Of a stretch of DNA of 64,000 nt, positions 49,050 to 61,341 are shown in pieces (position 1 is the first letter of the stretch; each line of letters begins with the position of its first letter). This DNA is from Ehretia macrophylla. Taxonomy: Eukaryota > Streptophyta > Magnoliopsida > Boraginales > Ehretiaceae. Location: contig CM075765.1 of NCBI GenBank assembly GCA_037974665.1, forward strand, positions 60,104,247 through 60,168,246, in the 5' to 3' direction. Under the pieces are notes generated by a model. It did not search any database. It was not told the origin of the DNA and saw only the letters and a list, made by a program, of their open reading frames with translations. Both the position numbers and the translations under genes were made by a program.

Positions 49050-52000
49050 TGTGACGCCCGAGAATTTTATCACACATATTTTAAATAACTGTTGCATAAA
49101 CTACTTGTGCATTTTACGTGCATTTCTTGTCTTCTTTAATTGTTTATTTTTGAGGCACTATTCATAAGAAAATTTACTGTCTCGAATAAGCGATTTAATA
49201 TTTTTCCTAGGTCACATGAAACATAAAAGGAATCGAGAAATTTTCATTTTGGACTTTTGAGCTCGGGAGCATACAATTAAAAAAATATTTTTCGCATCAT
49301 TTGAATAGTGTTACGTAACATAAACATTGTTTTAAAACTAGTTAGCATTTGGATTGAGTTTTAGCATAGTTGACCAAGTTTTTATAACATTTGACTTAAG
49401 TTAAATATATAAGACATACATATATACACTATATTACACAACACAAAAAAAAAAAAAAAAGAAATCAGCAAAGGGAGGCACAAAACCGTGGAGGGCTCTT
49501 GCACTTAGGGCTTGATTTCCTTCCTCAATTTCAGCCATTTTAGCATGGTCCAAGGGGTCTACTAGCTAAATTATTCCTTTGCCTAGCTATACAAGGTGAG
49601 GAGTCATGGTTTTTATGCATTTTTAGCTTGGAAACTTGAATGGTAAAATGTTGAATTTGTTGAATAATGTTATAATGATGCTTCTAATGCTTCCTAGACT
49701 AGCTAATGATGCTCTAGAGTACTCTTTTGTAGGTTTTTTGCAAGGGTAGCTATAAATTGTATGTAAAATTGATAGGTTGAAGAAGATAAATAGTAACTTT
49801 ATGTAATTTTATGATTTTGTTGTTAAATGCCTATCTAAAGCTTCTTATGCATGAAATGTGATCTAGAGACATGGTAGAGTAAACTTTTGAAGTTAGATTG
49901 CATTTTGAATGGTTGAATATGTATATTGGAGAGTTTGGGAAGAAGGTGAATAGTGTCGTGAATAGTAACTTCGAATTTTGGGGTTTTTGGTTAATTTGGT
50001 GTGATGAGCTTGAATTGATGTTATCTAAGGGTGCTATGGGTGTTAGTAAATCTATGTTGGTGATTAAATGTGTTTGGATTGATTGGAATTGGGTTAAATG
50101 TGCTAAATTGGCTTGGTTTATAAAGAGGCTTTGCGTAAAATGTTAATCCGGGTGCATTTGAATGCTAGGATTGGTGTTTATTAGGTATAGAGGTACTAAA
50201 TATGCTTTTGTGAGATTCGTTTGAGGATTGGTTTGAGTAGTTGCTTTGTAAATCGACTAAGGGACAAACAAGACTTTTTTTTGATAGATGGAATTAAAAG
50301 GGTATTTTCATGGCATATAAGTAGATCATAAAGTGGCCTTAGATGTGTAGGATGGTTAGTTTGTGGACTACATAACTTATGTTTTGATGGTACGCCAAAC
50401 TGCATTAGTAGACAAAAAAAAAAAGGGGACATTTGAGCGAAGTGTTGATAGGGTGTGTTTGAGTGCTTTGGATAGTCTTAGATATACTATGTGATAGTTA
50501 TGATGCATTTATGGTATTAAATTGGTGATTGGATTTGGTAGTTGTAGTTCAAGTGGGCTAAGGGGCAATTTGGAGTTTTGCGGCAAACGATGGTTAAAGT
50601 GTGATTTTATGTGGTTGGGAAGTGTCATAAAGTATGCGTAGAAGTTGGTATAGTTAGTTTTGGGGTTTCGTAGCTTGTGTGAAGTTTTGAAGTTAAAATG
50701 CTACTTTTTGGGAAGGGGTTTTAGTAGACTTCTTGTGATTTGAACCTGAATTGTTGCCTACTGTTATTTGTTATATAGATGTACTTCTATGGATGTTTAT
50801 TGAGGCAGTTTATTGTAGTTTAGGTTCCTATCTTGAATCGGAGTTTTAATATGCTTAATTGTCTAATTGTGATTAGTTGAATTGTTACTTTTCCTTATTT
50901 GTTAAGTGTTATATTTTTGTGTAAAGTATGTCTAATTGGATAGTTAGATAGTTGGAATGATAGTTGTGTTACTTGAGACTATAGCTTGTTTGCTAAATGA
51001 ATTGCTAGCTTAGAGAGAATATAAATAGTTTAAATGTAAGTAAACAAGATTGTATTAAGAGTTGTTAGTTGACATTGTACAATTGAAATACTAAATTGTT
51101 AACTATAAGTAAGGATGAGGTGACAAGTTAATGGTTAAAGAAACTTGAAACTCATGATTGGTTAGTTGTTTAGTGTGAAAAATGGTGTATGAATAATCTA
51201 ATGCTTGTGATGCTAGTTTATATATGTGTTTTGGATGTAGTTGAAGATTTTGCTTAAGCTAACTTAATAATGTAGCTTAAGTGTTTGTAATAATGTCTAA
51301 ATGAAGTGTAAGAATGTTATACATGCTAGAGTGTTATCATAGTTAGTTAAATGCAAGAAAACAACAAGAAAAAGTTTATAAACAAGCAAAGCCCTGATTT
51401 GGACAGTCCACTGCCCTGCCTTTCGAAGCTCTTTTGACATAGTAAACGTGTTCTAAAATTAACGAAATTTGTACAGAAGCTAGATTAGGCAGTTTAGAGT
51501 AAATGTTGATTTCTAGGACTAAGGTTAATTCTAAAGTTTTAGCCCTCTGATCACATCATTTCCGAAATGTAGCTCAAAAAAATCGCTGGTTCTGCCCAGC
51601 TATGTGTAGTTGCACGGTAAAGGCTATAACTTTTGGAATTTAACTCGGAATTGAGCACCGTTTGAACCTAAAATTAACTACAATTGAAGATCTACGTTTA
51701 TACATAAAAATCAGATAATTTGGAGGCCATTAGCATAGGTAACTGATTGAATAAAGTTAAGCTTCTGCTATGTTAAGTGTTGAAAATGTGCTTGGTAGTT
51801 GATTTTATTTTGGTGGTTAAATGGGGTTGAGCCATTAATGTGATTTTATTGTGTTGGTTACGAATGTCTCTAAGAAATTCTTTGTGATAAGTATATGTTC
51901 TATTACATGGTAGGGTTGATCCATTGAGCCAATCTAAGGTGTTGAAAGTAGACTAACTCTAGTTCTTGTATCCTTTAGCTACCTGGTAAAGGTAAGGGAG

Positions 52001-53111
52001 TTGCATTCTTTTGTGCATCTTAATTTGTTTACTGCTCATAAATTATATAGTTTAATATGATTGCTTATAATTACATGTACTTTGATATGAAAAGACTAAA
52101 TATACACTTGACTTTTATTTATATTGTTATATGGCTTATTTATTGTAATCTACGTGCGAGGGCAACCTACTTTGTTGTCCCTCATTTATGTGATTCTTGA
52201 AATATATTGTCATTACTTGAATTATTGTGATCGAATATCGGGTTGCGCAACCTTTTCGGACATGGTAGCGTCGAGAAACACGGGCGGCGTCAGGCTTGCC
52301 GTGCTCCCTCGACTACCATGGTGCCTATTCCCTTCTCGCTGAGGCATATTCCACTACCCCAGAGGCGTGGTTCACCTGCTGGGCATGGACCTACCTCAGG
52401 AGAAAGGGTCGTAGGATCGGGATACATCCGGAGTATCCCAACTTGTTGGAGTAAGGGGTTTGCCGGCATTTGCGTGAAGTTCGTGGTTCGTGGCTCGTGA
52501 TTGAAGACTTGAAGTGGAACCGTATCCTTTTTAATGTGGTTAACTATTTGCTATTTAATCTTGTTGTTTATGATATATATATGATTTCTTGTATTTGCAT
52601 ATTATAATGCACGCCCGGTATGTTGCATCACCTCCCTCACTGAGTAACCTAGTTACTCATTCCTCTTTTCAACATATTTCAGGAAAAGCTGAAGATTGGA
52701 TTGCCTCCTGTGTGACCTGCTTGCTCTATCAGTGTGTAAAACATGGAAGAATATGATCATGATGTGCTTGAATTGTATTTGAGACTTTGTGCCCATGTAT
52801 GTATTTATGTTATATCAAGGATTGTAATATTAAAGTTTTAGTTTTGTTTGATTATTAGATACTAGTAGTTTACAATAACTTCAATTGTTTACTCTTTTGT
52901 TTAGTTGACTTGCATGTTGATAGGGATGAAACAAATTGAGTTGTGGATTATAGTCTTGTGGTTGTATGTTGTAGTTTACAGGTATCCAAATAGTCCTATA
53001 AACAGGGGAAACTCCGTCAGTTTTCCTTAAATTTTGTGACCGGGTTGAAATTGGGTTGTGATTAGCATGGCTATTAGAGCCTCCGGTCTCGTGAAGGATC
53101 GGGGCGTTAAA
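49050..53111 (+). repeat. Right LTR of element F, 4062 bp
   Basis: It matches the left LTR closely. TATATAAG is at 49406-49413, CTACTTT-loop hairpin at 52158-52183, second hairpin at 52642-52658 and acceptor-like CAG at 52680-52682. GCGCA follows at 53112. Confidence 0.94.
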
Positions 53112-53116
53112 GCGCA

Positions 53117-53270
53117 ACAAGTCTATACTGATGGTGAAAGTGTTGTGGGATCACCATGGAGTTGAAGAAGCAACTTAGGAAAGGCGAGACCAGATGGAAC
53201 AACAGTATCCGACATTATTCCAAAGGTATATATTGAATTTCGGGATGAAATTCTTTTAAGGAGGGGAGGA
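53117..53270 (+). pseudogene. Chromodomain tail, stem-loop and polypurine tract of element E
   Basis: It resumes the coding end of element E after element F, with wording like VKVLWDHHGVEEAT seen in the chromodomain of related elements. A stem-loop (AATTTC ... GAAATT, 53236-53252) lies 18 bases before the right LTR, preceded by the purine run AAGGAGGGGAGGA. Confidence 0.85.
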
Positions 53271-56200
53271 TGTGAGGCCCGACCTCGATTTACGTGTATT
53301 ACCTCGATTCGTGTGCATTAACCTTGAACTGCGTGCCTTAACCTAGATATAAGGTCGTTCTTTGAATTATGTGCCTTGCTTCGATTTACGTGCATTCACT
53401 TAGGGTTGCGTGCATCCACATTGAAATATGTGCATTTGCCTTGAAGTGCGTGCCTTACCTCGTAGTGCGTGCCCTAGACCTAAGAAAGCATGCCTACATG
53501 CTAATCAATAAATATTCCTACACAAAACACTAGGCTATAAAATAATCCTACAAACACCTCTAGCAATATTTTAATCCGAAGTCAATCCACTAAAAGACAA
53601 AAGCTCACTAAGCCCTAAACATTCTTTATTCTCACCTAAAACCCATGCACACTACAACCTATAATCCCAAAATATTATAATGCACCATTATACAATAAAA
53701 AACAACACAAAATGCTCCATTTCTTGCATGCTTTGGCCAGCCATATCAAGGCCATTTGAAATGGATTTGAACAAATATTTTATCCTATGCATGCCTAGAC
53801 AAAAACTTACACCTTGTCATGCCTTTTTCTTGCACCAAAGCACCCTTTTGCTAACACCTAAGCTACCTTTCTCGGCCTACTCGCCTCATGCACTATTACA
53901 ATTCAAAAAATGCCTAGATGACATAAAAAATTCAGATTCTTTGGCACCAAGGCCGACACACACACAAGCAAATATTCAACAAGTCTTCAAACATCTTTTT
54001 TTTCCTCTCAACTCTCTCATTCTCTCTCCATTTTGGCTAAGGCTCTCTCTTGAGATTCCAAGACTTCTAACAAGCTCTCAAGAACACTCCAAGCTTCGAC
54101 CATAGCAAGGAATGCAAGCTAGATAGCTCAAGTCACATGCAAAGCTCACAACCTTTCATTTTCGGCCATAGGTAAGTTTTAAGGGTTTTCTTCCTTGTAT
54201 TTTGGTTTCACACACATTCACACCTCCTACGCATGCTAACTAAGCTAGGATTTAAGGAAAAACAAGCTACCACTTGGCCAAAGCAAGAAAAATAGTATTT
54301 TCGTGCGATTCAAGAGCATTTCTTGCATTTCATCCATCAAGTTGCTAAGGTGAGGGTTAAATCTTTTTAAATGCTTTCAAAACTCACATGCATGCTCTCA
54401 TATGGCTGTATTTACTCTTGAAGTTCATGTATATGTGTTTATATGAGCCTATCTACTCTTGCATGGCTTGGAAATTGCTAGAGCTTTGAGATATGCAGTC
54501 GTGCTTTTCTGGCAGCTTTCTGTCTTTGTAGAACGAAATGTTTTTGGCCTAGCAAACGATGTTAAAAATGCATGAAATTTTGTAGGTCACTAGATTCTTC
54601 AGTTTTGAACATATCTTTCAGAAATAGGTGAAGGATAAGAGTGAGTTTAAAACCCCCAAAAATGGAAAATATCGAAATGTGTATGAAACTGGACAGTTTT
54701 GCGTAGTCTCACGGTTTTGGTCATAACTCCTAAGTCCGAACTCGGAATGCAGCAAGGTTTGCTCCTAAATTTAAAAAACTCATTAAGCTTAAATTTGACA
54801 TTTGATTCACTGAATTTTGAGGTTATTTTCTTGGCTAAACGAATGAGGAAAACAGACTATTGCAGTGGGGTTTTTGGTTGGTATTATGCTTTAAATCATA
54901 TTGTAATTTTACTTGAGGTATTGAATGCTTGGAATTGTGGAAATTAGAAGTTGTGTGGGCTATTTTGGTTGGTTGAGGTTGCTTAAATTAGTTGATGCAT
55001 GGCTTAGGTTTAATACATGACGAATTCTTGTTTAATCGTATGCGTAAGCCCGAAATTGAGGCCCTATTGTTTATAAATGCTTGCTAAGTGATTATCCTAT
55101 GGTTAGATGAATTCAATTGAGTTGATAGTAGTTTGTTAAATAATCCCTAAGCATGTATGAAATGGCTTAAGTACCTCTTGTGGTTCTTAGCAAACAAAAC
55201 CAACACCCGAGCACGACCCCGTAAACCCGAATGGCTACGTAGACTCCCAAGTCATAAACCGCTCTTGTGTGACTTATAATTGATGTTGAGGGATGTTAAT
55301 AGGCTGCCTGGAATTGTCTTTATTGCTCTAAGGATGATTCTCGATGATTGCATGTTGATAAGTGAACTATTCTTGCACCCGGTCTTGTATAAGTGTCGTA
55401 GCATGCCTGTATGATCTCAACACTTGATATGTGAACCCAAAATGAATTATATGACTAGTTTTATATGTGTTACTTGGCTGCCCACAAAATGTTCATATAC
55501 TTCTAAGTGTTTTACAAAGTGAATTTACATGTCGAAGCATGCCTCGTATGTTTACTTGTCAATATGTGATCTTATATTTGCTCGGAGGCAACCTACTTTG
55601 TTAACCTCCTAATGTGAAATGTTGAATAGTATAATTGTGCATTGAATACAAGGTTGCAACCTTTCATTTTGGCATGGTAGCGTTCGCGTCACTCTGGGCG
55701 GCATCGGGCTTGTCGGTGTATTGGCATGACTACCATGGTCCAATTCCCTCTCTCGCTTGGGGGCTAGACTTCCTCGGAGAGTTGGGTCGTAGGATTTGGG
55801 GTACAATCCAGAGTATACCCGTTGGAGTGATAAGTGGATGATGGATGCCGACTACAACATTGGTTATCGAAAATGAACTTGAGAGCAAAAGCTCACCGCA
55901 TCCTTTTACTACATGTTTTAAGTACTCTCGCTTGGTTCCTAGAGGACCTCGGGGAGGAAAGACGGGTAAATGTGTTCATTTATATTTATGTTATGATATG
56001 AACTTACTTATTTTATATGACAGATTTCCAAAGGAGTTTTCATAAGTTTAACCGGAAAAAGGATTTCATAACATTGTCACTTGTTCCCCCTCGCTGAGTT
56101 TATAAAGACTCACCCTCTTTTATCATCACAGGTGAAGCAGATTTGGAACAAGCACCGAAGGAGAATGTGTTTGTTGATGAATCTTTGGAGTGATTATGTG

Positions 56201-56892
56201 CCTTATGTGCCTTGCCTGAATGTGGATGATTTGTGGACGATGTGTTTTGTTTTGAAGACTACTTTTGTTGTTGTTGTAAATGACCACCGTTGTAATTTGG
56301 AGTCCAATTTTGGCTTGTACTAATTATATTCGGACGAACTCTTTATTTGGTTGTTCGCGTTCGTCGTTTTGATTAGTAGATATCATAGGTGTTTAAACCA
56401 CTAGGTGAAGAATCAAATAATGTACCTCTATCTAATCTCACCTAGGTGCTCATTCGTAAGCTCAAGGATAACAGGTACTTGTGCAATAGGAATTGACAAA
56501 TAAACGGGACATAGTTATCATGCTAGGATTGTTAATCAAACGAGACTTTCGAGATAGACTAATAGGCATATCGATTGATGACAAAATATGAATCTTTATT
56601 GGAATCGGATTAAGGATTGGAATAATTGAGGCAAATAGAAATTAGGTCGAACCAAAGGTCCTAAATACAGCCGTTATGCTGCCGGTTTTGTCCATGACGT
56701 GTACGTGTCGGATGAACCAAATCCTCATTAAATTTGATTTTTCCATTAGAAGGGGTTTTTTCGAAAAACTTTTAGAGTTCTTGTCTAACGAATAAGTATT
56801 AATCTTCATCAATAGGTTATAGTCGCAAAACAACGTTAAAGATTTAGGTCATACCCTAGTCTAGCCTCCATAGGTCAGATTGGGGCGTGACA
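53271..56892 (+). repeat. Right LTR of element E, about 3.62 kb
   Basis: TGTGAGGCCCGACC ... GGGGCGTGACA. The degenerate ACGTG repeat is at 53281-53475, donor-like AG-GTAAGT at 54170-54176, CTACTTT-loop hairpin at 55584-55609, GC-rich core at about 55675-55825 and acceptor-like CAG at 56129-56131. An acidic stretch (ENVFVDESLE, then a stop) lies near 56163-56194. The 141-residue frame at 53680-54105 has no counterpart of that length in the left LTR and is not supported as a gene. Confidence 0.92.
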
Positions 56893-58388
56893 ACATCTAT
56901 AGTCAATCAATAGGTCCGTGGATCTCTTATTCTATACGATAAATCACCATCTCGTAGCACTACCACGACACTAATTCTCTAACAAAACCCACGATTTCCC
57001 GACAGTTAGGTAGCCGATAGTAGTAAAAGCTCTAAGGCTGCTATTCCTGACAAGGAATATAGTAAAGCCTTTACCGATCTATTCTAGTCATTCGTTCTCC
57101 AAACGTTGTCTATGTCAAAACAACCTAGTGAACATGATGCCTCTTCGAAGAATTGTTTATTTAGATTTGATTTATCTTTTTGTATTTTTTATTCGAATTA
57201 GGACTTTTGTTTTCCTCCGGTATGCTGCTCCATCATCTTCTATCATGCACCTAAGTAGTTGAAGAGGCCAAGTTGCATAATCGTTTTGTCTTTTGATTCT
57301 ACTTCGCTTGCTTGCGTGAACTCCTCTTTCCTTGAAAAAGAATATATTACTTCGCTACCTTTCTATGAGCTCCTAGGCAACAGATCCTACTCCCTAAGAA
57401 GAGTCATTAAAAGAGAGGGATCCATTTAAAGGAATACGTACTATTTGCGTTTACTTACCTATTTGCTTATTAACATAACAAACAAACATAGCCATCGTCG
57501 CTTACCCTTTTGCCTACCAATGATACAGGAAGGCTTACCTCAGACTCGAAGCCCCTGCTGCCTGCATAGGATGAACATCCTTTGATCTAAGTACGAGCTC
57601 CTGTTTGCTTTCTAGCAATGAGCAAGCTTAACCCTAATTGATTAAGGCTTAATATAGTCATGTTGGATCTCCTATTCGTACTGCTACCAGAAAGATAAAG
57701 ACAAATTGCGTATATGATTTTGTTTGCTATCTTCCTGAGCTGTTACCTTTACCTTCTTCTGGGGGTCTCTTGCACATTTTAATGTGAGTTCAGATGCTTG
57801 TATAAAGATTCTATCAAATTCGATTTCGTGAGATTAGATGGGCTGGGCATCGTCTCAGAACGATATCCCTATTGAGCTCGCATAGCGAGGATTTCTTTTT
57901 ATTTATTTATTGTTTATTGCTCTCTCTTTTAGTCGTACATATGGGGCGATGTTTCGGGTTGTTAGGCAAAAACAATGCAGAAAAAACCTGAATGAAAGAA
58001 AGCAAGATAAGAACCATCTTTCCATAGTTTAGAAACTAAGTGATTTCCATACCTATGTTGCATTTTTTTTCTTTTAGACCAATAGTTGGTTGAAGAATAA
58101 ACATAAGGTAGGGTTTAGTTCAGTTTATAACATGGTATGACGTGGTATACCTAATCGTTTAGTGCCTTCTCCATCTTTCAGGCTAAGGCAACTTAATTGG
58201 TCACAGCAGGAAACCCATCAATCTTGGGTTTCAGTTCTTTGATCGAGTTGAGGTTTTTCTTCTTCTAACGAAGTCCTTTGCTCGGGGCAGAGTGCGTCCA
58301 TTCTTTTTTAGTTGAGTCAGGAGATTAGCCTTTCAGTCGAATAGCTTCCATCAAATTATGAGTTCGGACTTTGGCCCTTGATTCATAC
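56893..58388. other. Probable NUMT, piece 3 (no gene recognised)
   Basis: This lies on the far side of element E from NUMT piece 2 and has the same texture: mixed composition, many short palindromic words, no retroelement signal. I recognise no gene, tRNA or intron part. The mitochondrial assignment rests on position and composition only. Confidence 0.4.
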
Positions 58389-58871
58389 TGTGACACCCCT
58401 ATCCCTCTCGAGACCGAGAGTTCTATCAATCAAACTAATCACAACCCAAACCAAACCCGGGCAAAATTTTAGGGAAAGACGGACGGAGTCTCCCTTATTT
58501 CTAGGCAAAAGCAACAAACCTGCGACAGCATATAAGTGGACCAATACCATGTCCAAACATTCAACCACCTCAAGGCCATCCGAGCCTTGGTTCACAACAC
58601 GCAAATCACAAGTATATATATATTCATGCTTAGCAATTAAACTTCACCATCCTATTGTATAAGCTAGACTATCAAATTTTTCTATCTTTTTCCTTTGTCA
58701 TTACAAACATACATTGAAGATAAGCTACATTAACTAAGTACATAATCTAACTTAACAAACCACCTCAACCACTAAGCTAGATTTAAATTTACATTTCTTT
58801 TAACAATAAATACATACAACATATGGAAGCATATATCTTTACATCTTTGACAGCTCAAGCCACAAAGCACG
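58389..58871 (-). repeat. LTR fragment of a further element, cut by element G
   Basis: Read on the minus strand, this ends GGGATAGGGGTGTCACA at 58389, a typical LTR end in this window. It carries the U5 box GGAGACTCCGTCCGT (about 58481-58494 in complement). It differs in sequence from the D and F LTRs. Element G starts at 58872, and the five bases before it, GCACG, should be its target duplication. Confidence 0.75.
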
Positions 58872-61305
58872 TGTCACGCCCCAACTCGACCCCACCTACG
58901 ATCAGTCAGGACGCAACGGAATTTCGGCGGCATAACGACAGTAAACAGATTTCCGAGGTTCTAAACCAACCTCATTAAACATCATACATCTAGTAATTCC
59001 TCAATGCAAACAACAACATACAACACAACCATATTATACAATAAAACATCCTCGTTATACGCCTCCGTTCCAACATAACATACAATACCTCAACTTTATT
59101 ATACATTTCAAAAGTAAGTTGAGACACAACTACAATTTAAACATAGACAAAAGAAAGCCACTAAATTAACATCGTTTGGATCATCATCTTATCAACAACT
59201 ATTACACTAAGAACCGTAAAGCATATAAAAGTCTATTAAACTAATATACATGACGTTTAACAACATAGAATCATGGATAAGACTCAGGGACATATGACTC
59301 ATCCACAAAAGGCACGTTTTCCACATTCTCCTCTTCAGGAGGCACGTACCCGTAATCTTGTGAAAGTACACCTGAAACATGCATTAATAGAGAGTGAGCT
59401 TATATACATAAGCCCAGTGAGGATCCGATAGATCTCGACAGTATTCACTACGCTCCTTGGATTTAGTCCTTTGAGCAAGTAAACACACAACAACAATAAT
59501 AACATAAATAAAGCTATCATCACATAACTATATAACCAATCAATAAGGATACTCTATTTGGTGTAGCTCCAAACGCCATCACGATCTCAACCGTTCTTCT
59601 TATAACTCCCCATTACTCACGCACCCGAGGTACCTCACTAGCCCCTTCCCTCCATGACATCTCCGTCATGCGAGCTGGGGGTAGCCTATGGCAGTCATGC
59701 CGTTATCAACCCGACAGCCCGACGCTGCCCGAGAGGTGGCACACACATACCAAGACTCCATATTCATCAATCATCATGCAAGCATAAATCAATCAATCAA
59801 TTGGGAGATCAGCAACAAGAGTGCCCGATTCCCGCATTCATTAATAATCAATCAATAACATCAATATAACATCAATATTAAATTAAACAACAAACAACGT
59901 AGTTAGATGACAAAGTAGGCCATCTAACCGGACATGCATAATATACATAATTAAACCCTAAATTACTCAACAACGACTCACCATTCATCACTCGAACACT
60001 ACCCAACCATCTAAGGCATCGTTCAAGAAATTAAAGAATGACAACCTAAACTTCTAAAATTCATAACTTACAATCTACTAATCCAAACATTGCCAAATCA
60101 GTTCCTATCACTCACCCATTCAACCTACTACATTAGCCCTCTCGGAAATCCACCATAATACCTCTAAATCATGCCCAATAACCCTAAAACCCTAAGATGT
60201 CATGGCTGGATTTTCCGAATTTTCACACAAACAATGTAATCGAAAATTCGGCATTACAACAGCGCTAACACGTAATTATCAAGTATTTAGAAATCGACGG
60301 CAATCGATTTCGATCAACACAACTCAATTAAATCAACTTTGAACATTTTAATCAAAATTAAATACCCGGAAAATAAAAATTATGCTACATCCGACAGAAA
60401 CTCGTAGTATTAGTATATAATGATCCCTAGCATGCAAGGAGCAATAATCTATCATCAGATTTCAATTCTAACGGTTCAATCTTCATTTATACGCAAAAAC
60501 ACAAAAATGACATTTTGAGATCTAGAATTTTTCTCTCACCTTAGATGCGATATAAGCCTAGGAATGCGTGCAATGCGTGCCCAACAAGCAGAATCCAAGT
60601 CGGTGCGAAGTTTCACGGACAAAAACTAGGTTTTTCTTTGAAAAATTGGATTGAAAGCTTAAGTTTTTCTCTTCTCTTTTCTCTCCTCAACCTCACGGCA
60701 ATGTGTGTGTGTGTGATGGTGTTTTTGTGTTGTGTGAGTGTGTGTTGAGGACATTAGCTTATAAGGTCAATTATTTAATTAAAGTCAAAGTTATTTTAAT
60801 AGGTATTTTTGTGTTTTGAATGACTTTAATTGCATTTTAGTGCTCACCAAGTTAAAATTAATTATGCAACCCCCAAGATATCTCAAGTGAGTTATTTTTA
60901 GGTGACAAGAAGTTTTACATTCAAAGAATTCCACCCGAGTCGGCTTAAAACTCGATTTTCGCAAAAGTCGGTGTAAAAACCCTAATAAATTCTTAAGCCG
61001 ATTTTAAAACCGTTTTCATCAAACACAGGTCTATTAAAGTTCGTGGACTAGGTCTAGAAGGGTTAAAAAGACCAGTTTCAAAATTATAGCGGACGTGTTT
61101 CGAAAATACTATTCACTAAAAATCGACGATAAAATTTCTGACTCCGTTTTTGATGAAAATTTCATGAATGCACATTTAGCACGTATTAGGAGTATTGAAA
61201 TCAAAATTATAACTTTCTAGGTCCTATAGCACATAAACAGGTCATATGCACGCAAAACGAGGTAAAGCACGTAAAACGAGATAAGCAAGAAAGTGGGGTT
61301 TCACA
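58872..61305 (-). repeat. LTR of element G, 2434 bp
   Basis: In plus orientation it starts TGTCACGCCCC and ends GGTTTCACA. CTACTTT-loop hairpin in complement is at 59902-59928, acceptor-like CAG complement at 59372-59374, donor-like motif near 60534-60541, and TTGACT plus TTGACC before a TTATAAG box near 60765-60790 (complement). Confidence 0.93.
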
Positions 61306-61341
61306 TTCTCCCCCCCTTATAGAAATTTCGTCCTCGAAATT
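61306..61341 (-). promoter_or_regulatory. Stem-loop and polypurine tract of element G
   Basis: On the minus strand AATTTCG, loop AGGA and CGAAATT (61324-61341) stand 18 bases before the LTR, which follows a run of seven G and GAGAA. Confidence 0.78.

Larger units (their letters stand above)
44019..53116 (+). mobile_element. Element F: non-autonomous LTR element with giant LTRs, nested in element E, TSD GCGCA
   Basis: LTRs of 4074 bp (44024-48097) and 4062 bp (49050-53111) flank only 952 bp of non-coding interior. The duplication GCGCA is at 44019-44023 and 53112-53116. The LTR begins TGTGACGCCCGAGA, as in element D, so both belong to one superfamily, but most of their LTR sequence differs. 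LTR divergence is about 1% by eye, roughly 0.4 million years at the usual rate. It encodes no protein and depended on a coding relative that is not in this window. Confidence 0.94.
35827..56892 (+). mobile_element. Element E: old Tekay/Del-type chromovirus, host of element F
   Basis: Left LTR 35827-39378 and right LTR 53271-56892, both starting TGTGAGGCCCGACC. Primer site, gag, protease, RT, RNase H, integrase and chromodomain are present in the usual order. Element F lies inside the chromodomain region. LTR divergence is about 7-8% in the first 260 bases, giving roughly three million years at 1.3e-8 per site per year. The coding part has more than ten breaks. The flanking five bases (GCATA and ACATC) do not match, unlike the other elements. 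It lies in mitochondrial-like DNA. Confidence 0.93.

Noticed and set aside
53680-54105. 141-residue frame in the right LTR of element E
   Set aside because: The left LTR holds only a shorter version. No domain was recognised, and the LTR context explains it.
59654-59869. 71-residue frame in the LTR of element G, with a similar one at 11958-12212
   Set aside because: These are antisense readings of the shared GC-rich LTR core. Similarity comes from the LTR family, not from a gene.
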